Shown here: positions 28,100 through 37,359 of the stretch, piece by piece
Layout of the letters: each line of letters starts with the position of its first letter
Numbering within the stretch: position 1 is the first letter of the stretch
Assembly (NCBI RefSeq): GCF_004135975.1
Contig: NZ_CP026538.1
Span: forward strand, 2,294,001 to 2,358,000
Length of the DNA stretch: 64,000 nt
Direction of reading: 5' to 3'
Origin: Solidesulfovibrio carbinolicus
GTDB taxonomy: Bacteria > Desulfobacterota > Desulfovibrionia > Desulfovibrionales > Desulfovibrionaceae
Notes under the pieces: generated by a model
The model's database searches: none
The model's input: only the letters and a program-made list of their open reading frames with translations
What the model was told of the DNA's origin: nothing
Position numbers and translations under genes: made by a program

Positions 28100-28729
28100 T
28101 TAAGCCTCCTGGCAGTAGGCGGCGAAGTTGCGCAAAAGCGCCAGCCCCGGGCGACCGCTTTTTTCCGGGTGGAACTGCACGGCCCAAAGGCCACGGCGTC
28201 CGTGGACGGAACAGAAATCCAGGCCGTACCGGGTGAGGCCGAGGACGTATTCCGGGGCCGGCACGGGGTAGTAGCTGTGGACGAAGTAGAACTCCGAGGC
28301 CGGGTCGATGCCGTCGAAGAGTTCGCAGCTCTTGGCCAGGGCGACCTTGTTCCAGCCCATGTGGGGGATGCGGATGGGCTGGTCGTCCTCGTCGGTAAGG
28401 GCTTGGTTGAACATGGCGCACTGGCCGGGAATGATGCCAAGGGCCTTGGTGTCGTTTTCCGGGCTGTAGTCGAGGATGATCTGGCAACCGAGGCAGATGC
28501 CCAGCAGCGGCTTTGCGGCGGCGACCTGCTCTGCTAGAAGGGCGTCCAGGCCGGTTGCGGTCAAATGGCGCATGGCCTGGCCGGCCGCGCCCACGCCTGG
28601 GAAGATGAGTCCCGAGGCGTCGGCGATGACGGCCGGATCGGCGGTGATGCGGCAGGGAATGCCGAGATGGTCCAGGGCGCGCCGCACGCTGGTCTGGTTT
28701 CCGGCCTCGTAGTCCAGGATGGCAAGCAT
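28100..28729 (-). CDS. hisH: Imidazole glycerol phosphate synthase glutaminase subunit HisH
   Basis: 209 residues. The class I glutamine amidotransferase triad is visible: Cys in [12 protein letters not shown], His and Glu in [11 protein letters not shown], plus [11 protein letters not shown]. It supplies ammonia to HisF. The start [23 protein letters not shown] is typical; the ATG follows AAGGAGAACCCC. A long open frame continuing upstream on this strand overlaps the opposite-strand rfaD gene and is rejected. Confidence 0.92.
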   Translation of the reverse strand: MLAILDYEAGNQTSVRRALDHLGIPCRITADPAVIADASGLIFPGVGAAGQAMRHLTATGLDALLAEQVAAAKPLLGICLGCQIILDYSPENDTKALGIIPGQCAMFNQALTDEDDQPIRIPHMGWNKVALAKSCELFDGIDPASEFYFVHSYYPVPAPEYVLGLTRYGLDFCSVHGRRGLWAVQFHPEKSGRPGLALLRNFAAYCQEA

Positions 28730-28870
28730 GGGGTTCTCCTTCGCCGGGAAGGTCGTCCCGAAAAGGCGGCTTGGCCCGGGCGGGACGCGGCATTGCGGCG
28801 GCCAAGGCCGCCGGGGTTTCGCAGAAGGCGGTTGTGAACATTTTAGGCATTTTTGGCAAGGGAGGCGGGC

Positions 28871-29842
28871 ATGATCATCGTCACGGGCGGGGCCGGATTT
28901 TTGGGCAGCGCGCTGGTGTGGGGGCTCAACGCCGCCGGGCACGACGACATTTTGGTGGTGGACAACCTGGGGCACGGCGACAAATGGAAAAATCTCGTCA
29001 ATCGCCGCTTTGCCGACTATCTGCACAAGGACGCCTTTTTGGAGGCCATCACGGGCGCCAGGGATCCGTTTCAGGCCACGGCCGTGGTCCATCTCGGGGC
29101 TTGCTCTTCCACCACCGAGACCGACGCCGAATATCTCATGGGCAACAACACGGCCTATGCCAAGGCCGTGGCCCGCTATGCCCTGGAAGCCGGGGCGCGG
29201 TTGATCGTGGCCTCCTCGGCGGCCACCTATGGCGACGGCAGCCTTGGTTTCGACGACGACCCCGACGGCCTGGACACGCTTAAGCCGCTGAACATGTACG
29301 GTTATTCCAAGCACCTGTTTGACTTGTGGGCGCGACGCGAAGGGTTGCTGGGGCAATTGGCCAGCCTCAAATTTTTCAACGTCTACGGCCCCAACGAATA
29401 TCACAAGGCCGACATGCGCTCCGTGGTCTGCAAGGCCTACGCCCAGATCGGCAAAACCGGCCGGCTGTCGCTTTTTAAGTCCAGCCGGCCGGATTATCCC
29501 GACGGCGGCCAGAAGCGGGATTTTCTGTACGTCAAGGACGCCGTGGCCGTGATGTTGTGGCTTCTGGAGCATCCCGAAGTGGGCGGGGTCTACAATGTGG
29601 GCAGCGGCGCGGCCCGGACCTGGAACGATCTGGCGGCTGCGGTTTTTTCGGCCATGGAAAAGGCCCTGGCCGTGGACTACATCCCCATGCCCGAGGCCAT
29701 ACGCGGCAAGTACCAGTATTTCACCGAGGCCAAAATGGATCGGCTGCACGCCGCCGGCTGCGCCAACCCTTTCATGACCCTGGAAGAGGGCGTGGCCGAC
29801 TACGTGAAGGGCTACCTGTCCCAGCCTGACCGCTATCTGTAG
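28871..29842 (+). CDS. rfaD: ADP-L-glycero-D-manno-heptose 6-epimerase
   Basis: 323 residues of the extended SDR family. NAD-binding [20 protein letters not shown]; the epimerase signature [29 protein letters not shown] and YGYSK (catalytic Tyr/Lys); [26 protein letters not shown]. It makes ADP-L-glycero-D-manno-heptose for LPS inner core, which shows an outer membrane. Start ATG with GGGAGGCGGGC upstream. It diverges from hisH with a 141-base gap and is convergent with glpX. Confidence 0.95.
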   Translation: MIIVTGGAGFLGSALVWGLNAAGHDDILVVDNLGHGDKWKNLVNRRFADYLHKDAFLEAITGARDPFQATAVVHLGACSSTTETDAEYLMGNNTAYAKAVARYALEAGARLIVASSAATYGDGSLGFDDDPDGLDTLKPLNMYGYSKHLFDLWARREGLLGQLASLKFFNVYGPNEYHKADMRSVVCKAYAQIGKTGRLSLFKSSRPDYPDGGQKRDFLYVKDAVAVMLWLLEHPEVGGVYNVGSGAARTWNDLAAAVFSAMEKALAVDYIPMPEAIRGKYQYFTEAKMDRLHAAGCANPFMTLEEGVADYVKGYLSQPDRYL

Positions 29843-29852
29843 CCGCCCACGC

Positions 29853-29897
29853 GGGAAGCGGCCTGGCGGATGCATCGCATCCGCCAGGCCGCTTCCC
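29853..29897. terminator. Perfect 21-bp hairpin after rfaD
   Basis: A perfect 21-bp inverted repeat (29853-29873 with 29877-29897) with a 3-base loop ATC, starting ten bases after the rfaD stop. It lacks a T-tract; it may act as a terminator or as a 3' RNA-stabilising stem. It abuts copy 3 of the palindromic element. Confidence 0.65.
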
Positions 29898-29900
29898 ATA

Positions 29901-29942
29901 TGGGGGGGCCGGGGCCTCAGGCCCCCGGCCGCCGGAGGCATC
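29901..29942 (-). repeat. Dispersed 3' palindromic element, copy 3
   Basis: On the minus strand this reads GATGCCTCCGGCGGCC, then GGGGGCCTGAGGCCCC, then GGCCCCCCCA, starting 17 bases after the glpX stop and in glpX orientation. Confidence 0.8.
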
Positions 29943-29959
29943 TTCCTCTTTGTCTTCCC

Positions 29960-30943
29960 TTAATCGTACTTCACCGCGCTGATTTCCATCAGCTTATCCA
30001 GCCGGATGCGGGTTTCGATGCGGCGCATGGTGCCGGTTTTGCCGCGCATGACCAGGGAGTGGGTGACGGCGTGGGTGCCGGTGAAGGCCACGCCTTCGAG
30101 GAACGCGCCGCCGGAGATGCCGGTGGCGGCGAAATAGGTGTCGTCGCTGCGCACCAGGGTTTCCTCGGTGAAGACCTGTTTGCAGTCGATGCCGGCTTCG
30201 GCCAGGGCGGCCGCCTCGGTTTCGGACTGGGGGTCGAGGCGGGCCAGCATCCGGCCGCCCAGGGCCCGGATGGCGCAGGCCGAGAGCACGCCTTCGGGGG
30301 TGCCGCCGGTGCCGCACATGACGTCCACCACGTTGTCCGGGTCCACGGCCATGAGCGAACCGGCCACGTCGCCGTCGGTGTGGAGCTGGATGCGGGCGCC
30401 GGCCGTGCGGATTTCCTGGATGAGCCCTTTGTGCCGCGGCTTGTCCAGGACGAAGACCACCAGATCATCCATGTCCTTGCCCAGGGCCTTGGCGATTTTC
30501 TTGAGATTCTCCCCGATGGGCGCGTCGAGTTCCACGGCTTCCTTGGCCTGGGGCGGAACCACGAGCTTTTGCATGTAGTAGCTGGGGCCGGGATTGAACA
30601 TGGAGCCGCGCGGGGCGATGCCGACCACGGAGATGGCGTTGGGGCGGCCGTAGGCCAGCAGATTGGTGCCTTCCACCGGGTCCACGGCCACGTCCACGGC
30701 ATGGCCCTGGCCGCTGCCCACGCGCTCGCCGTTATACAGCATGGGGGCTTCGTCTTTTTCGCCTTCGCCGATGATGATGACGCCGTCGATGGGCAGGGTG
30801 TTAAACGACAGGCGCATGGCGTCCACGGCGGCCTGGTCGCCGGCGTTCTTGTCGCCGCGCCCCAGCCAGCGCGAGGAACTTAAGGCAGCCGCTTCGGTCA
30901 CCCGTACGAGGTCAAGGCCCAGGTTTCTGTCCGGCGCTTCCAT
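29960..30943 (-). CDS. glpX: Class II fructose-1,6-bisphosphatase
   Basis: 327 residues of the GlpX family. Conserved are ALSSSRWLGRGDKNAGDQAA, GVIIIGEGEKDEAPML (metal ligands), DVAVDPVEGTNLLAYG, and VDVMCGTGGTPEGVLSACA. It hydrolyses fructose-1,6-bisphosphate in gluconeogenesis. Start ATG (MEAPDRNLGLD) with AAGGAGCCTTGCC upstream. The upstream transketolase gene is separated by a hairpin terminator, so glpX may have its own promoter in the 160-base gap. Confidence 0.93.
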   Translation of the reverse strand: MEAPDRNLGLDLVRVTEAAALSSSRWLGRGDKNAGDQAAVDAMRLSFNTLPIDGVIIIGEGEKDEAPMLYNGERVGSGQGHAVDVAVDPVEGTNLLAYGRPNAISVVGIAPRGSMFNPGPSYYMQKLVVPPQAKEAVELDAPIGENLKKIAKALGKDMDDLVVFVLDKPRHKGLIQEIRTAGARIQLHTDGDVAGSLMAVDPDNVVDVMCGTGGTPEGVLSACAIRALGGRMLARLDPQSETEAAALAEAGIDCKQVFTEETLVRSDDTYFAATGISGGAFLEGVAFTGTHAVTHSLVMRGKTGTMRRIETRIRLDKLMEISAVKYD

Positions 30944-31023
30944 GGCAAGGCTCCTTTTGTGCGGGCGGGAGAGGATGGGAAGGCCCGGCGCGCCGTCCCG
31001 TCGGCCATGCCGGGCGTTATTCC

Positions 31024-31055
31024 AAAAGGCCCCGCGCGCTTGCGCGCGCGGGGCC
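31024..31055 (-). terminator. Intrinsic terminator after transketolase
   Basis: GGCCCCGCGCGC (31028-31039) and GCGCGCGGGGCC (31044-31055) form a perfect 12-bp stem with loop TTGC; TTTT follows on the minus strand (31024-31027). It ends the tkt transcript before glpX. Confidence 0.8.
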
Positions 31056-31103
31056 GGCAAAACCATGATCGTAAGCCGAACCGAGGTATCCCGGCCAAGA
31101 GTG

Positions 31104-33098
31104 CTATCGACGTTCCCAGGCGGCCTTGACGCTGGCGGCCAGGGCCGTGGGCGTGAATCCGTAGGCTTCGGCCAGTTTTTCGGCCGGGGCGGACGCGCCA
31201 AAGCGCGAGATGCCGTGGATGCGGTCCATGCGGCCGGTGTACTGGCACCACAGCTCGGGCCGGCCGGCTTCCACGGCGAAGCGGAAGGGGATGGCCGAGG
31301 GCAGCACGCTTTCCTTGTAGGCCTCGGGCTGCTCGTTGAAGATTTCCATGCAGGGGATGCTGACGATGCGGATGGCCAGCTCCGGCAGGAGCTTGGCCGC
31401 AGCCATGGCCAGGGAGACTTCCGAGCCGGCGGCCATAAGGATCAGGTCCGGCTTGCCGCTCTCGGGCTCGACCAGGACGTAGCCGCCCTTGGCCGTTCCT
31501 TCCTGGAGTCCGGGATAGTGGGCCGGGTCCAGGACGGGCAGGTTCTGGCGGGTCAGCAGCAGGCTGGTGGGACGGTTGACCCGGGTCAGCGCCACTTCCA
31601 GACAGGCGCAGGTCTCGTAGGCGTCGGCCGGGCGCATGACGAGCATGTTGGGAATAAGGCGCAGGGAGCTGGTCTGCTCGATGGGCTCGTGGGTGGGGCC
31701 GTCCTCGCCGACGTAAAAGGAATCGTGGGTGAACACGTGCAGGGCCGGGATGCGCTGGAGCGCGGCCATGCGCAGGGCGTTTCGCTCGTAGTCGGAGAAG
31801 ATAAGGAAGGTCGCGCCAAAGGCCATGAGCCCGCCGTGGAGCGTGATGCCGTTGACGATGGCTCCCATGGGGAACTCGCGCACGCCGAAGCACAGGGTGC
31901 GGCCGAGTGTGTTTTCCGGGCTGAAAACGCCAGTGGCCTTGCGGAACTTCTCGGTCTGGTTGGACGGATCGAGGTCGGCCGAACCGCCGACCAGGAGCGG
32001 GAAGTCCGGGGTGATGGCGTCGAGCGCCTTGCCCCAGGCCGAACGGGTGGCCACGGCCTTGGCCGGGTCGAAGGTCGGCCAGTTGAAGGTCCGGTTGCCC
32101 GGAGCGCGCTTGGCCTGCCGCCAGAGGTCCTCGAAGCCGGCATCGGCGGCCAGCTTGGCTTCCAGGGTCGTGTTCCAGGCCTTGCGGGCGGCGGCCAGTT
32201 CGGGCCAGCGGGCGCGGAAATGTTCGCCCACCTCGGCCGGCAGATAGAATTTCTGGTCCTCGGGCAGGCCGAGGTTTTTCTTGGTGGCCTTGATCTCGTC
32301 TTCGCTAAAGGGCGCGCCGTGGGAGCCGCAGTCGCCTTCCATGGTGGCCGAGCCCTTGGCGATGGTGGTCAGGCCGATGATCATGGACGGCCGGGAGGTT
32401 TCGGCCTTGGCCGCCTCGATGGCCGCCCGGATGGCGGCGTGATCGTGGCCGTCGATCTCGACGACATGCCAGCCCATGCTCGCAAAGAGCTTGGCGTAAT
32501 CCACGTGGTCGCAGATGGCCACCGGTCCCGAGAGTTGGACCTGATTCTTGTCGAAAAGGACGATGAGCCGTCCCAGTCCCCACAGGCCGGCCAAGGCGGC
32601 CGACCCCTGGAACACCGGAGTCTGGACGTCGCCGTCGGAGGAAAGAACGTAGGTGTAATGCCCGGCGATGTCCTCGCCCAGACGCTCGCGCAGCATGGCC
32701 TCAGCCACGGCCATGCCCACGGACATGGAAAAGCCCTGCCCCAGCGGCCCGGTGGTGCATTCGACGCCCGGGGTCTCGTAGTTCTCGGGATGACCCGGGG
32801 TCTTGCTGCCAAATTGCCGGAAATGCTGCAGGTCTTCCATGGTGAGCAGCCCGCGCAGATGGAGCAGGGCGTAGAGCAGCATGGACTCGTGGCCGGCCGA
32901 GAGCACGAACCGGTCGCGGTCGAACCAGGTCGGATCGGCCGGGTCGTAACGCAGATAGTCCTTGAACAGCACGTACGCCATGTCCGCGGAAGACATGGCT
33001 CCGCCCGGGTGGCCGGAAGCGGCCTTGCGGGTGGCGTCCATGATGAGGCCTTTGATGACGTTGACGGCCTGGGCGTCGCTGGCGGATGCGGTGGTCAT
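31104..33098 (-). CDS. tkt: Transketolase
   Basis: 664 residues, full length. Recognisable segments: KAASGHPGGAMSSADMAYVLF, GPLGQGFSMSVGMAVAE, VVEIDGHDHAAIRAAIEAAK, CFGVREFPMGAIVNGI, TFLIFSDYERNALRMAAL, and THDSFYVGEDGPTHEPIEQ. It moves two-carbon units between sugar phosphates using thiamine diphosphate. The ThDP-binding loop reads SSDGDVQTPVFQGSA, unlike the common GDGCxxEG, so the cofactor loop is divergent. Start ATG with GGAACCCTCC upstream. rpiB lies 34 bases upstream in the same orientation, giving a pentose phosphate operon. Confidence 0.93.
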   Translation of the reverse strand: MTTASASDAQAVNVIKGLIMDATRKAASGHPGGAMSSADMAYVLFKDYLRYDPADPTWFDRDRFVLSAGHESMLLYALLHLRGLLTMEDLQHFRQFGSKTPGHPENYETPGVECTTGPLGQGFSMSVGMAVAEAMLRERLGEDIAGHYTYVLSSDGDVQTPVFQGSAALAGLWGLGRLIVLFDKNQVQLSGPVAICDHVDYAKLFASMGWHVVEIDGHDHAAIRAAIEAAKAETSRPSMIIGLTTIAKGSATMEGDCGSHGAPFSEDEIKATKKNLGLPEDQKFYLPAEVGEHFRARWPELAAARKAWNTTLEAKLAADAGFEDLWRQAKRAPGNRTFNWPTFDPAKAVATRSAWGKALDAITPDFPLLVGGSADLDPSNQTEKFRKATGVFSPENTLGRTLCFGVREFPMGAIVNGITLHGGLMAFGATFLIFSDYERNALRMAALQRIPALHVFTHDSFYVGEDGPTHEPIEQTSSLRLIPNMLVMRPADAYETCACLEVALTRVNRPTSLLLTRQNLPVLDPAHYPGLQEGTAKGGYVLVEPESGKPDLILMAAGSEVSLAMAAAKLLPELAIRIVSIPCMEIFNEQPEAYKESVLPSAIPFRFAVEAGRPELWCQYTGRMDRIHGISRFGASAPAEKLAEAYGFTPTALAASVKAAWERR

Positions 33099-33132
33099 GG
33101 AGGGTTCCTCGACAGGGCGGTTTGGAGGTTGT

Positions 33133-33588
33133 CTACTGCCCGCGGGCGGGTCGGCAGGATTCGATCAGGTCCACGCGGCGCTGGTGGCGGCCGCCTTCGA
33201 AGGCGGTGTCCATAAACGCATCGACGATGGAGGCGGCCAGGCCTTGGCCGATAACGCGTTCGCCCAGGCACAGCACATTGGCGTCGTTGTGCAGGCGGGT
33301 CATGCGGGCCAGGTATTCGTTGACGCAAAGGGCGGCCCGGATGCCGGGGATGCGGTTGGCGGCCATGGACATGCCGATGCCGGTGCCGCAGATGAGGATG
33401 CCGCACGCTTCCGGGGTCTCCAGAACCTTGGCGCACACGGCCTTGGCGAAATCGGGGTAGTCCACGCTTTTGGCCTCGGACGGGCCGAGGTCGACCACGG
33501 TATGGCCAGCGGCGGTGAGATGGGCCGCGACAACGGTTTTGAGTTCCAGGCCGGCATGGTCGGAGCCGAGGAAAACGGTCTTGGGCAT
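33133..33588 (-). CDS. rpiB: Ribose-5-phosphate isomerase B
   Basis: 151 residues, the usual size. GSDHAGLELKTVVAAHL, VDLGPSEAKSVDYPDFAKAV, the active-site Cys in ILICGTGIGMSMAANR, and ALCVNEYLARMTRLHNDANVL are typical of RpiB. It interconverts ribose-5-phosphate and ribulose-5-phosphate. Start ATG (MPKTVFLGSDH) preceded by GGAGTACGCCC. It lies between lolB-like (23-base gap) and tkt on the same strand. Confidence 0.95.
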   Translation of the reverse strand: MPKTVFLGSDHAGLELKTVVAAHLTAAGHTVVDLGPSEAKSVDYPDFAKAVCAKVLETPEACGILICGTGIGMSMAANRIPGIRAALCVNEYLARMTRLHNDANVLCLGERVIGQGLAASIVDAFMDTAFEGGRHQRRVDLIESCRPARGQ

Positions 33589-33611
33589 GGGCGTACTCCG
33601 CGTGGCGCGGT

Positions 33612-34442
33612 TTAAAGTTCCGGCAAAAGCCCGCCGTCGCCGGCGGCGTCCAGGGGCCGCACGGCCACGTTGGGCGGGACGGGCAGTTCCAGATCGGCGG
33701 CCGGGTAGGGGGCCGGTCGGGGGGCAAGGGTCTTGACGCGAAGGGTGAGCGTCGCCCCTCCGGGGGTGGTTAGGACAAGGCGTCTGGCCACGGGCGCGCC
33801 ATAGCCCGGGGTCGCCTCGTCGTCCTCGAAATCGATGCGCCAAGGCTCCACGCCCCGGCCGGTCAGATGTCGCGGTTTGCCTTGGAAGTCAAGGGTGAGG
33901 CAGGACAGGCGCGGGTCGCCCGTATAGGCGTATTCGTAGCCGCCCTGAACCTTCTTGGCCGAGGCATAGCGGGACGAGGCCAGCTCGCCCAGGCGTCCCG
34001 AAACGATGGTCGCCAGTTCGCGCAGGGTAAAGGGCAGGGGCATGCCGAGCTTGGCCGCGCCGGCCCGGGTGTCGGCATGGGTGAAAAGGGTGTCGCGGCC
34101 TGGCACCAAGGCGGTGAATTCGCCGCCGGCCTCGCGCAGATGGGCGTAGGCCCCACCCATGGGCGTGGTCAGGTCCAGGCGCACCGGCGCGGCGTAGTTG
34201 CCGTAGAAGCGGTAGTTGAGCCGGCCGCTCTTGCCGCTCCGGGCAAAGCTCAAGGAGCCGGACAGGGAAAAGGCCTTGGCCGGCTCGTTTTTGGCCTGGG
34301 CGTCCAGGAAGGTCTGGTAGACGGCCTTGGCCTCGTCGGCCGGACCGGGAACGCCGGGTTTGGCCGGGGCGCAACCGCCGAGGGCGGCCACGGCCAGGGC
34401 GGCGAAAAGCAGCAGGCGGACGGGCAGGGCGCTGCGGCGCAT
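33612..34442 (-). CDS. LolB-like outer-membrane lipoprotein
   Basis: 276 residues. Signal peptide with lipobox LGGC (Cys24). Residues ~40-180 form a beta-rich LolB-like domain (FSLSGSLSFARSGKSGRLNYRFYGN, VRLDLTTPMGGAYAHLREAGGEFTALVPG). The resemblance is to DUF4292/LolB-type proteins that insert lipoproteins into the outer membrane; true LolB function is not certain. Its ATG follows directly after the stop of the TPR lipoprotein gene, so the two are translated together. Confidence 0.72.
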   Translation of the reverse strand: MRRSALPVRLLLFAALAVAALGGCAPAKPGVPGPADEAKAVYQTFLDAQAKNEPAKAFSLSGSLSFARSGKSGRLNYRFYGNYAAPVRLDLTTPMGGAYAHLREAGGEFTALVPGRDTLFTHADTRAGAAKLGMPLPFTLRELATIVSGRLGELASSRYASAKKVQGGYEYAYTGDPRLSCLTLDFQGKPRHLTGRGVEPWRIDFEDDEATPGYGAPVARRLVLTTPGGATLTLRVKTLAPRPAPYPAADLELPVPPNVAVRPLDAAGDGGLLPEL

Positions 34443-36155
34443 TTACAGGGCCTCCAGCTTTTTTTTCACGGCGGCCGGCGTCTCGGAGCCGAGTTCCAGG
34501 GCGCTGCGGTAGGCCTTGCGAGCCTCTTCGGGCCGGCCGGCGGCCACGGCGATGTCGCCGTAGTGCTCCCAGATGATGGCGTCCTTGACCTTGTGGGCGA
34601 TGGCCTTTTCTATGGCGACAAAGGCCGCGTCGGTCCTTTTGAGCTTGTACAGCGTCCAGGCCAGGGAATCGAGGAAAAAAGGATTGTCCGGCTCTTTTTC
34701 CAGGGCCTTTTCGATCATGGCCAGGGCCCGTTCCAGATCGCGGCCTTCCTCGGCCAGGGAATAGCCGAGATAGTTGAGGGCATCCGGGTGGCTGGCGTCC
34801 TTGGCCACGATGCGTTCCATGACGGCCTTGGCCTCGTCGCGACGCTTGAGCTTTTCCAGGCCCACGCCGTAGCGGTAGAGGATATCCAGGTCGTCAGGCC
34901 AGGTCTTGACGGCTTCTTCCAGGGTCTTGACCGCTCCGGCGACATCGCCGGCCTTGTCCTTGACGGCGGCTTCCAGGGCGACAAACTCGCGCCGGTCCGG
35001 GAAGCGCTCCCGGGCCTCGCGCACCACGGCGGCGGCGGCGGCCATGTTGCCGGTCTCGGACGCGATCTGGACGCGAAAGCTCAAGCTTTTGTCGTAATTC
35101 GGATTGTCCGCCGGTACCTTGGCCAAAATAGCCAGGGCCGCCTTGGGGTTTTTTTCGCCCTCATAGGTGAGCACGGCGTCGTAAAAGGGCAAATCGGGGC
35201 TGGCCGGGTCGGCGGCGCGCAGCATCTCGTAAACCTGCCGGGCCTGTTTAGGCTGGCCGGCCTCGACCAGGGCGGACATGGCGTCGAGGTACTGCGATTT
35301 GCCGGTAGGGCCTTCCTTGAGCAGGGCCAGCGCCTTGGCCGGATTTTTCTGGCGGATGGCCAGGCGCACGAGCTTGGCCCGCACCTCGGGCGATTCCTCG
35401 CCAAGGGACAGCATCCGCTGGTAGGCGTCCTGGGCACCTTTGAAATCGCCTTCGGCTTCGAGCAGGGCGGCCAGTTCGGCCCAGGCCGGCATGAGGCCGG
35501 CGTCGGCGGCCACGGCGGCCCGGTAATGGCGCATGGCCTCCTTGGCCCGCCCGGAGCCGGCGGCGGCCTTGGCCATCAGATAGTGTACCGTGGCGTCGCG
35601 CTCGGCTTCGGGAATGCGGCCCAGCAGTTCTCCGGCTTCCTTGTTGCGGCCGGCGTCGATCTCCAGCGAGGCCAGTTCCTGGACGGCGGCATAGTCCTTG
35701 GGCTGGCTGGCCAGGAAGGCTTCAAGAACCGTGATGGCCTGGTCGTTGAGTCGGCGCATCTGGTAGGCGTTGGCCAGATAAAAATTGACCTGCCGGCTGC
35801 CGGGAAAGGCGAGCCGGGCCTGTTCCAGGGTTTCGGTGGCCTTTTCCCGCTCGTTTTGTCCCCAGTAGAGGTTGGCCAGCTCCACGGAAAGATCGGGCGA
35901 GGGGTGGGCGGCGGCCAGCCCGGCCAGGGTCTGGGCGGCGTCCTCCTTGCGGCCCTGGCGCAAAAGATCCTGGTAGACCAGAAACTGGTAATTCACCTCG
36001 GCCGACGGGGACAGACCGCGCGCCGCGTAGGCGTTGCGGGCCAGCCGGCTGGAGGCGCAGGAGTTGGACAACAGACACGGCAAAAGCGCCAGGACCAGCA
36101 GGACTGGCAGGCGCGCCGGGAACAGGCGGTTTCGTGCTTCGGGCATGACCGGCAT
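34443..36155 (-). CDS. Large TPR-repeat envelope protein
   Basis: 570 residues. N-terminal hydrophobic signal (VLLVLALLPCLLSNSC; a Cys33 lipobox is possible but not canonical). The rest is a series of about 12 tetratricopeptide-like repeats (for example AANLYWGQNEREKATETLEQA-type units, GDFKGAQDAYQRMLSLGEES, HPDALNYLGYSLAEEGRDLERAL, IIWEHYGDIAVAAGRPEEARKAYRSAL). It probably scaffolds a periplasmic complex. It is directly coupled to the LolB-like gene; rpoH lies upstream after 58 bases. Confidence 0.82.
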   Translation of the reverse strand: MPVMPEARNRLFPARLPVLLVLALLPCLLSNSCASSRLARNAYAARGLSPSAEVNYQFLVYQDLLRQGRKEDAAQTLAGLAAAHPSPDLSVELANLYWGQNEREKATETLEQARLAFPGSRQVNFYLANAYQMRRLNDQAITVLEAFLASQPKDYAAVQELASLEIDAGRNKEAGELLGRIPEAERDATVHYLMAKAAAGSGRAKEAMRHYRAAVAADAGLMPAWAELAALLEAEGDFKGAQDAYQRMLSLGEESPEVRAKLVRLAIRQKNPAKALALLKEGPTGKSQYLDAMSALVEAGQPKQARQVYEMLRAADPASPDLPFYDAVLTYEGEKNPKAALAILAKVPADNPNYDKSLSFRVQIASETGNMAAAAAVVREARERFPDRREFVALEAAVKDKAGDVAGAVKTLEEAVKTWPDDLDILYRYGVGLEKLKRRDEAKAVMERIVAKDASHPDALNYLGYSLAEEGRDLERALAMIEKALEKEPDNPFFLDSLAWTLYKLKRTDAAFVAIEKAIAHKVKDAIIWEHYGDIAVAAGRPEEARKAYRSALELGSETPAAVKKKLEAL

Positions 36156-36213
36156 CCGTTGCGCCGGCCGGCCCAGCCGCCCGGGAAGGGGCGTCTGGGC
36201 CGGCTTGGCGGCG

Positions 36214-37260
36214 CTATTCGTCCTTGTGAATCCAGTCCGAGGAAAAATCCTCGATGCGTTTGGACAGATGATCCTTGAGCTTTTCCAGGAGCCGGGATTC
36301 GATCTGGCGCACCCGTTCCCGGGTGATGCCGTATTTCGCGCCGATTTCCCGCAGGGTCACGGGAGAGTCGGACAGGATGCGGTTATCGAGCAGCTCAATC
36401 TCTTTCTCGTTGAGTTTGGGCCGGATGGACTGGATGTGCTTGTCGAGCTGCTGCGAGATTTCGTCGCCGGCCAGGATCTCCTCGATGCCGGGCGTCAGCG
36501 CCGGCAGGAAATCCAGCCGCGTGGACGTGGTGTCGTCGCCAAGGGACACGTCCAGGGACAGATCGTTGCCGCTTAAGCGCTGATCCATCTCCACGATGTC
36601 GGATTCCGTGACGTTTAAGGCCTGGGAGAGTTGGGCGGCGCTGGGGTCGAAGCCGAGGCTTTGCAGACGCTGGCGCTCCTTGTTCAAATTATAGAACAGT
36701 TTGCGCTGGGCCTGGGTGGTCCCGATCTTGACCATGCGCCAGTTGTCCATGATGTACTTGAGAATGTAGGCCTTGATCCAGTAGGCGGCATAATAAGAGA
36801 ACTTGATGCCCTTGTCCGGGTCGAACTTGGTCACGGCCCGCATGAGGCCGACGTTGCCTTCCTGGATGAGGTCGAGCACGTTTTGCATCCAGCGGCGTTG
36901 GAAGTCCATGGCGATCTTGACCACCAGGCGCAGATGGGACGAAATGAGGCGAAAGGCCGCCTTTTGATCATTGGCATCGCGTACCCGCCGGGCCAGTTCC
37001 TGCTCCTCTTCAGGCTTGAGCATGGGAAACTTGCCGATTTCGCGCAGATAGAGCTGGAGCGGATCACGGGTCGAGAGCGACCCTTCGGAGCGGGGGCGCG
37101 GCGCGGGCAACGTGAAGGTATCGGCGGCGTCTATTTCGAGGTCGGGGTCGAGGGTTGGTTCGTGGGCGTCGTCGTCGTCGGCGGCGTCGAGCACCTCGGG
37201 CTCGACCGGGTCGAGTTCCGTGTCATCAGGGGAAATTTCTTGATCGTCGTGGATTTCCAT
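36214..37260 (-). CDS. rpoH: RpoH-type (sigma-32) RNA polymerase sigma factor
   Basis: 348 residues. After an acidic N-terminal extension of ~60 residues come region 1.2 (DPLQLYLREIGKFPMLKPEEE), region 2 (HLRLVVKIAMDFQRRWMQNVLDLIQEGNVGLMRAV, FSYYAAYWIKAYILKYI), region 3, and region 4 (LREIGAKYGITRERVRQIE). The QRRWMQN segment and length point to the sigma-32 group. It should direct heat-shock transcription. ATG 37260 has no clear ribosome-binding site; a 23-codon open frame with a strong one ends 16 bases before it. The acidic extension is longer than in E. coli RpoH. Confidence 0.88.
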   Translation of the reverse strand: MEIHDDQEISPDDTELDPVEPEVLDAADDDDAHEPTLDPDLEIDAADTFTLPAPRPRSEGSLSTRDPLQLYLREIGKFPMLKPEEEQELARRVRDANDQKAAFRLISSHLRLVVKIAMDFQRRWMQNVLDLIQEGNVGLMRAVTKFDPDKGIKFSYYAAYWIKAYILKYIMDNWRMVKIGTTQAQRKLFYNLNKERQRLQSLGFDPSAAQLSQALNVTESDIVEMDQRLSGNDLSLDVSLGDDTTSTRLDFLPALTPGIEEILAGDEISQQLDKHIQSIRPKLNEKEIELLDNRILSDSPVTLREIGAKYGITRERVRQIESRLLEKLKDHLSKRIEDFSSDWIHKDE

Positions 37261-37276
37261 CGGATACTGACCGTGC

Positions 37277-37348
37277 TTACGGGTGCGGCCACACCGCTTG
37301 AGTTGGCCCGGGCTGGGTGCCCATGGCGGCAAAGGCGCTGTCTCGCAT
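37277..37348 (-). CDS. Possible 23-residue upstream ORF of rpoH
   Basis: ATG at 37348 is preceded by GGGAGAGG with 5-base spacing and encodes 23 residues ending at TAA, 16 bases before the rpoH ATG, which itself lacks a Shine-Dalgarno sequence. The peptide has no recognisable features. It is real only if transcription starts upstream of the candidate -10 listed separately, because that -10 overlaps the ribosome-binding site. Confidence 0.3.
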   Translation of the reverse strand: MRDSAFAAMGTQPGPTQAVWPHP

Positions 37349-37359
37349 GCCTACCTCTC

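Noticed and set aside
30663-33215. An 850-codon open frame on the plus strand opposite glpX/tkt
   Set aside because: It is antisense to two well-supported genes and reads as low-complexity Gly/Ala/Arg; the transketolase and GlpX motifs are on the other strand.
33867-36278. An 803-codon plus-strand frame opposite the lipoprotein and TPR genes
   Set aside because: Shadow of the TPR gene; no domain is visible and the minus-strand TPR repeats are clear.
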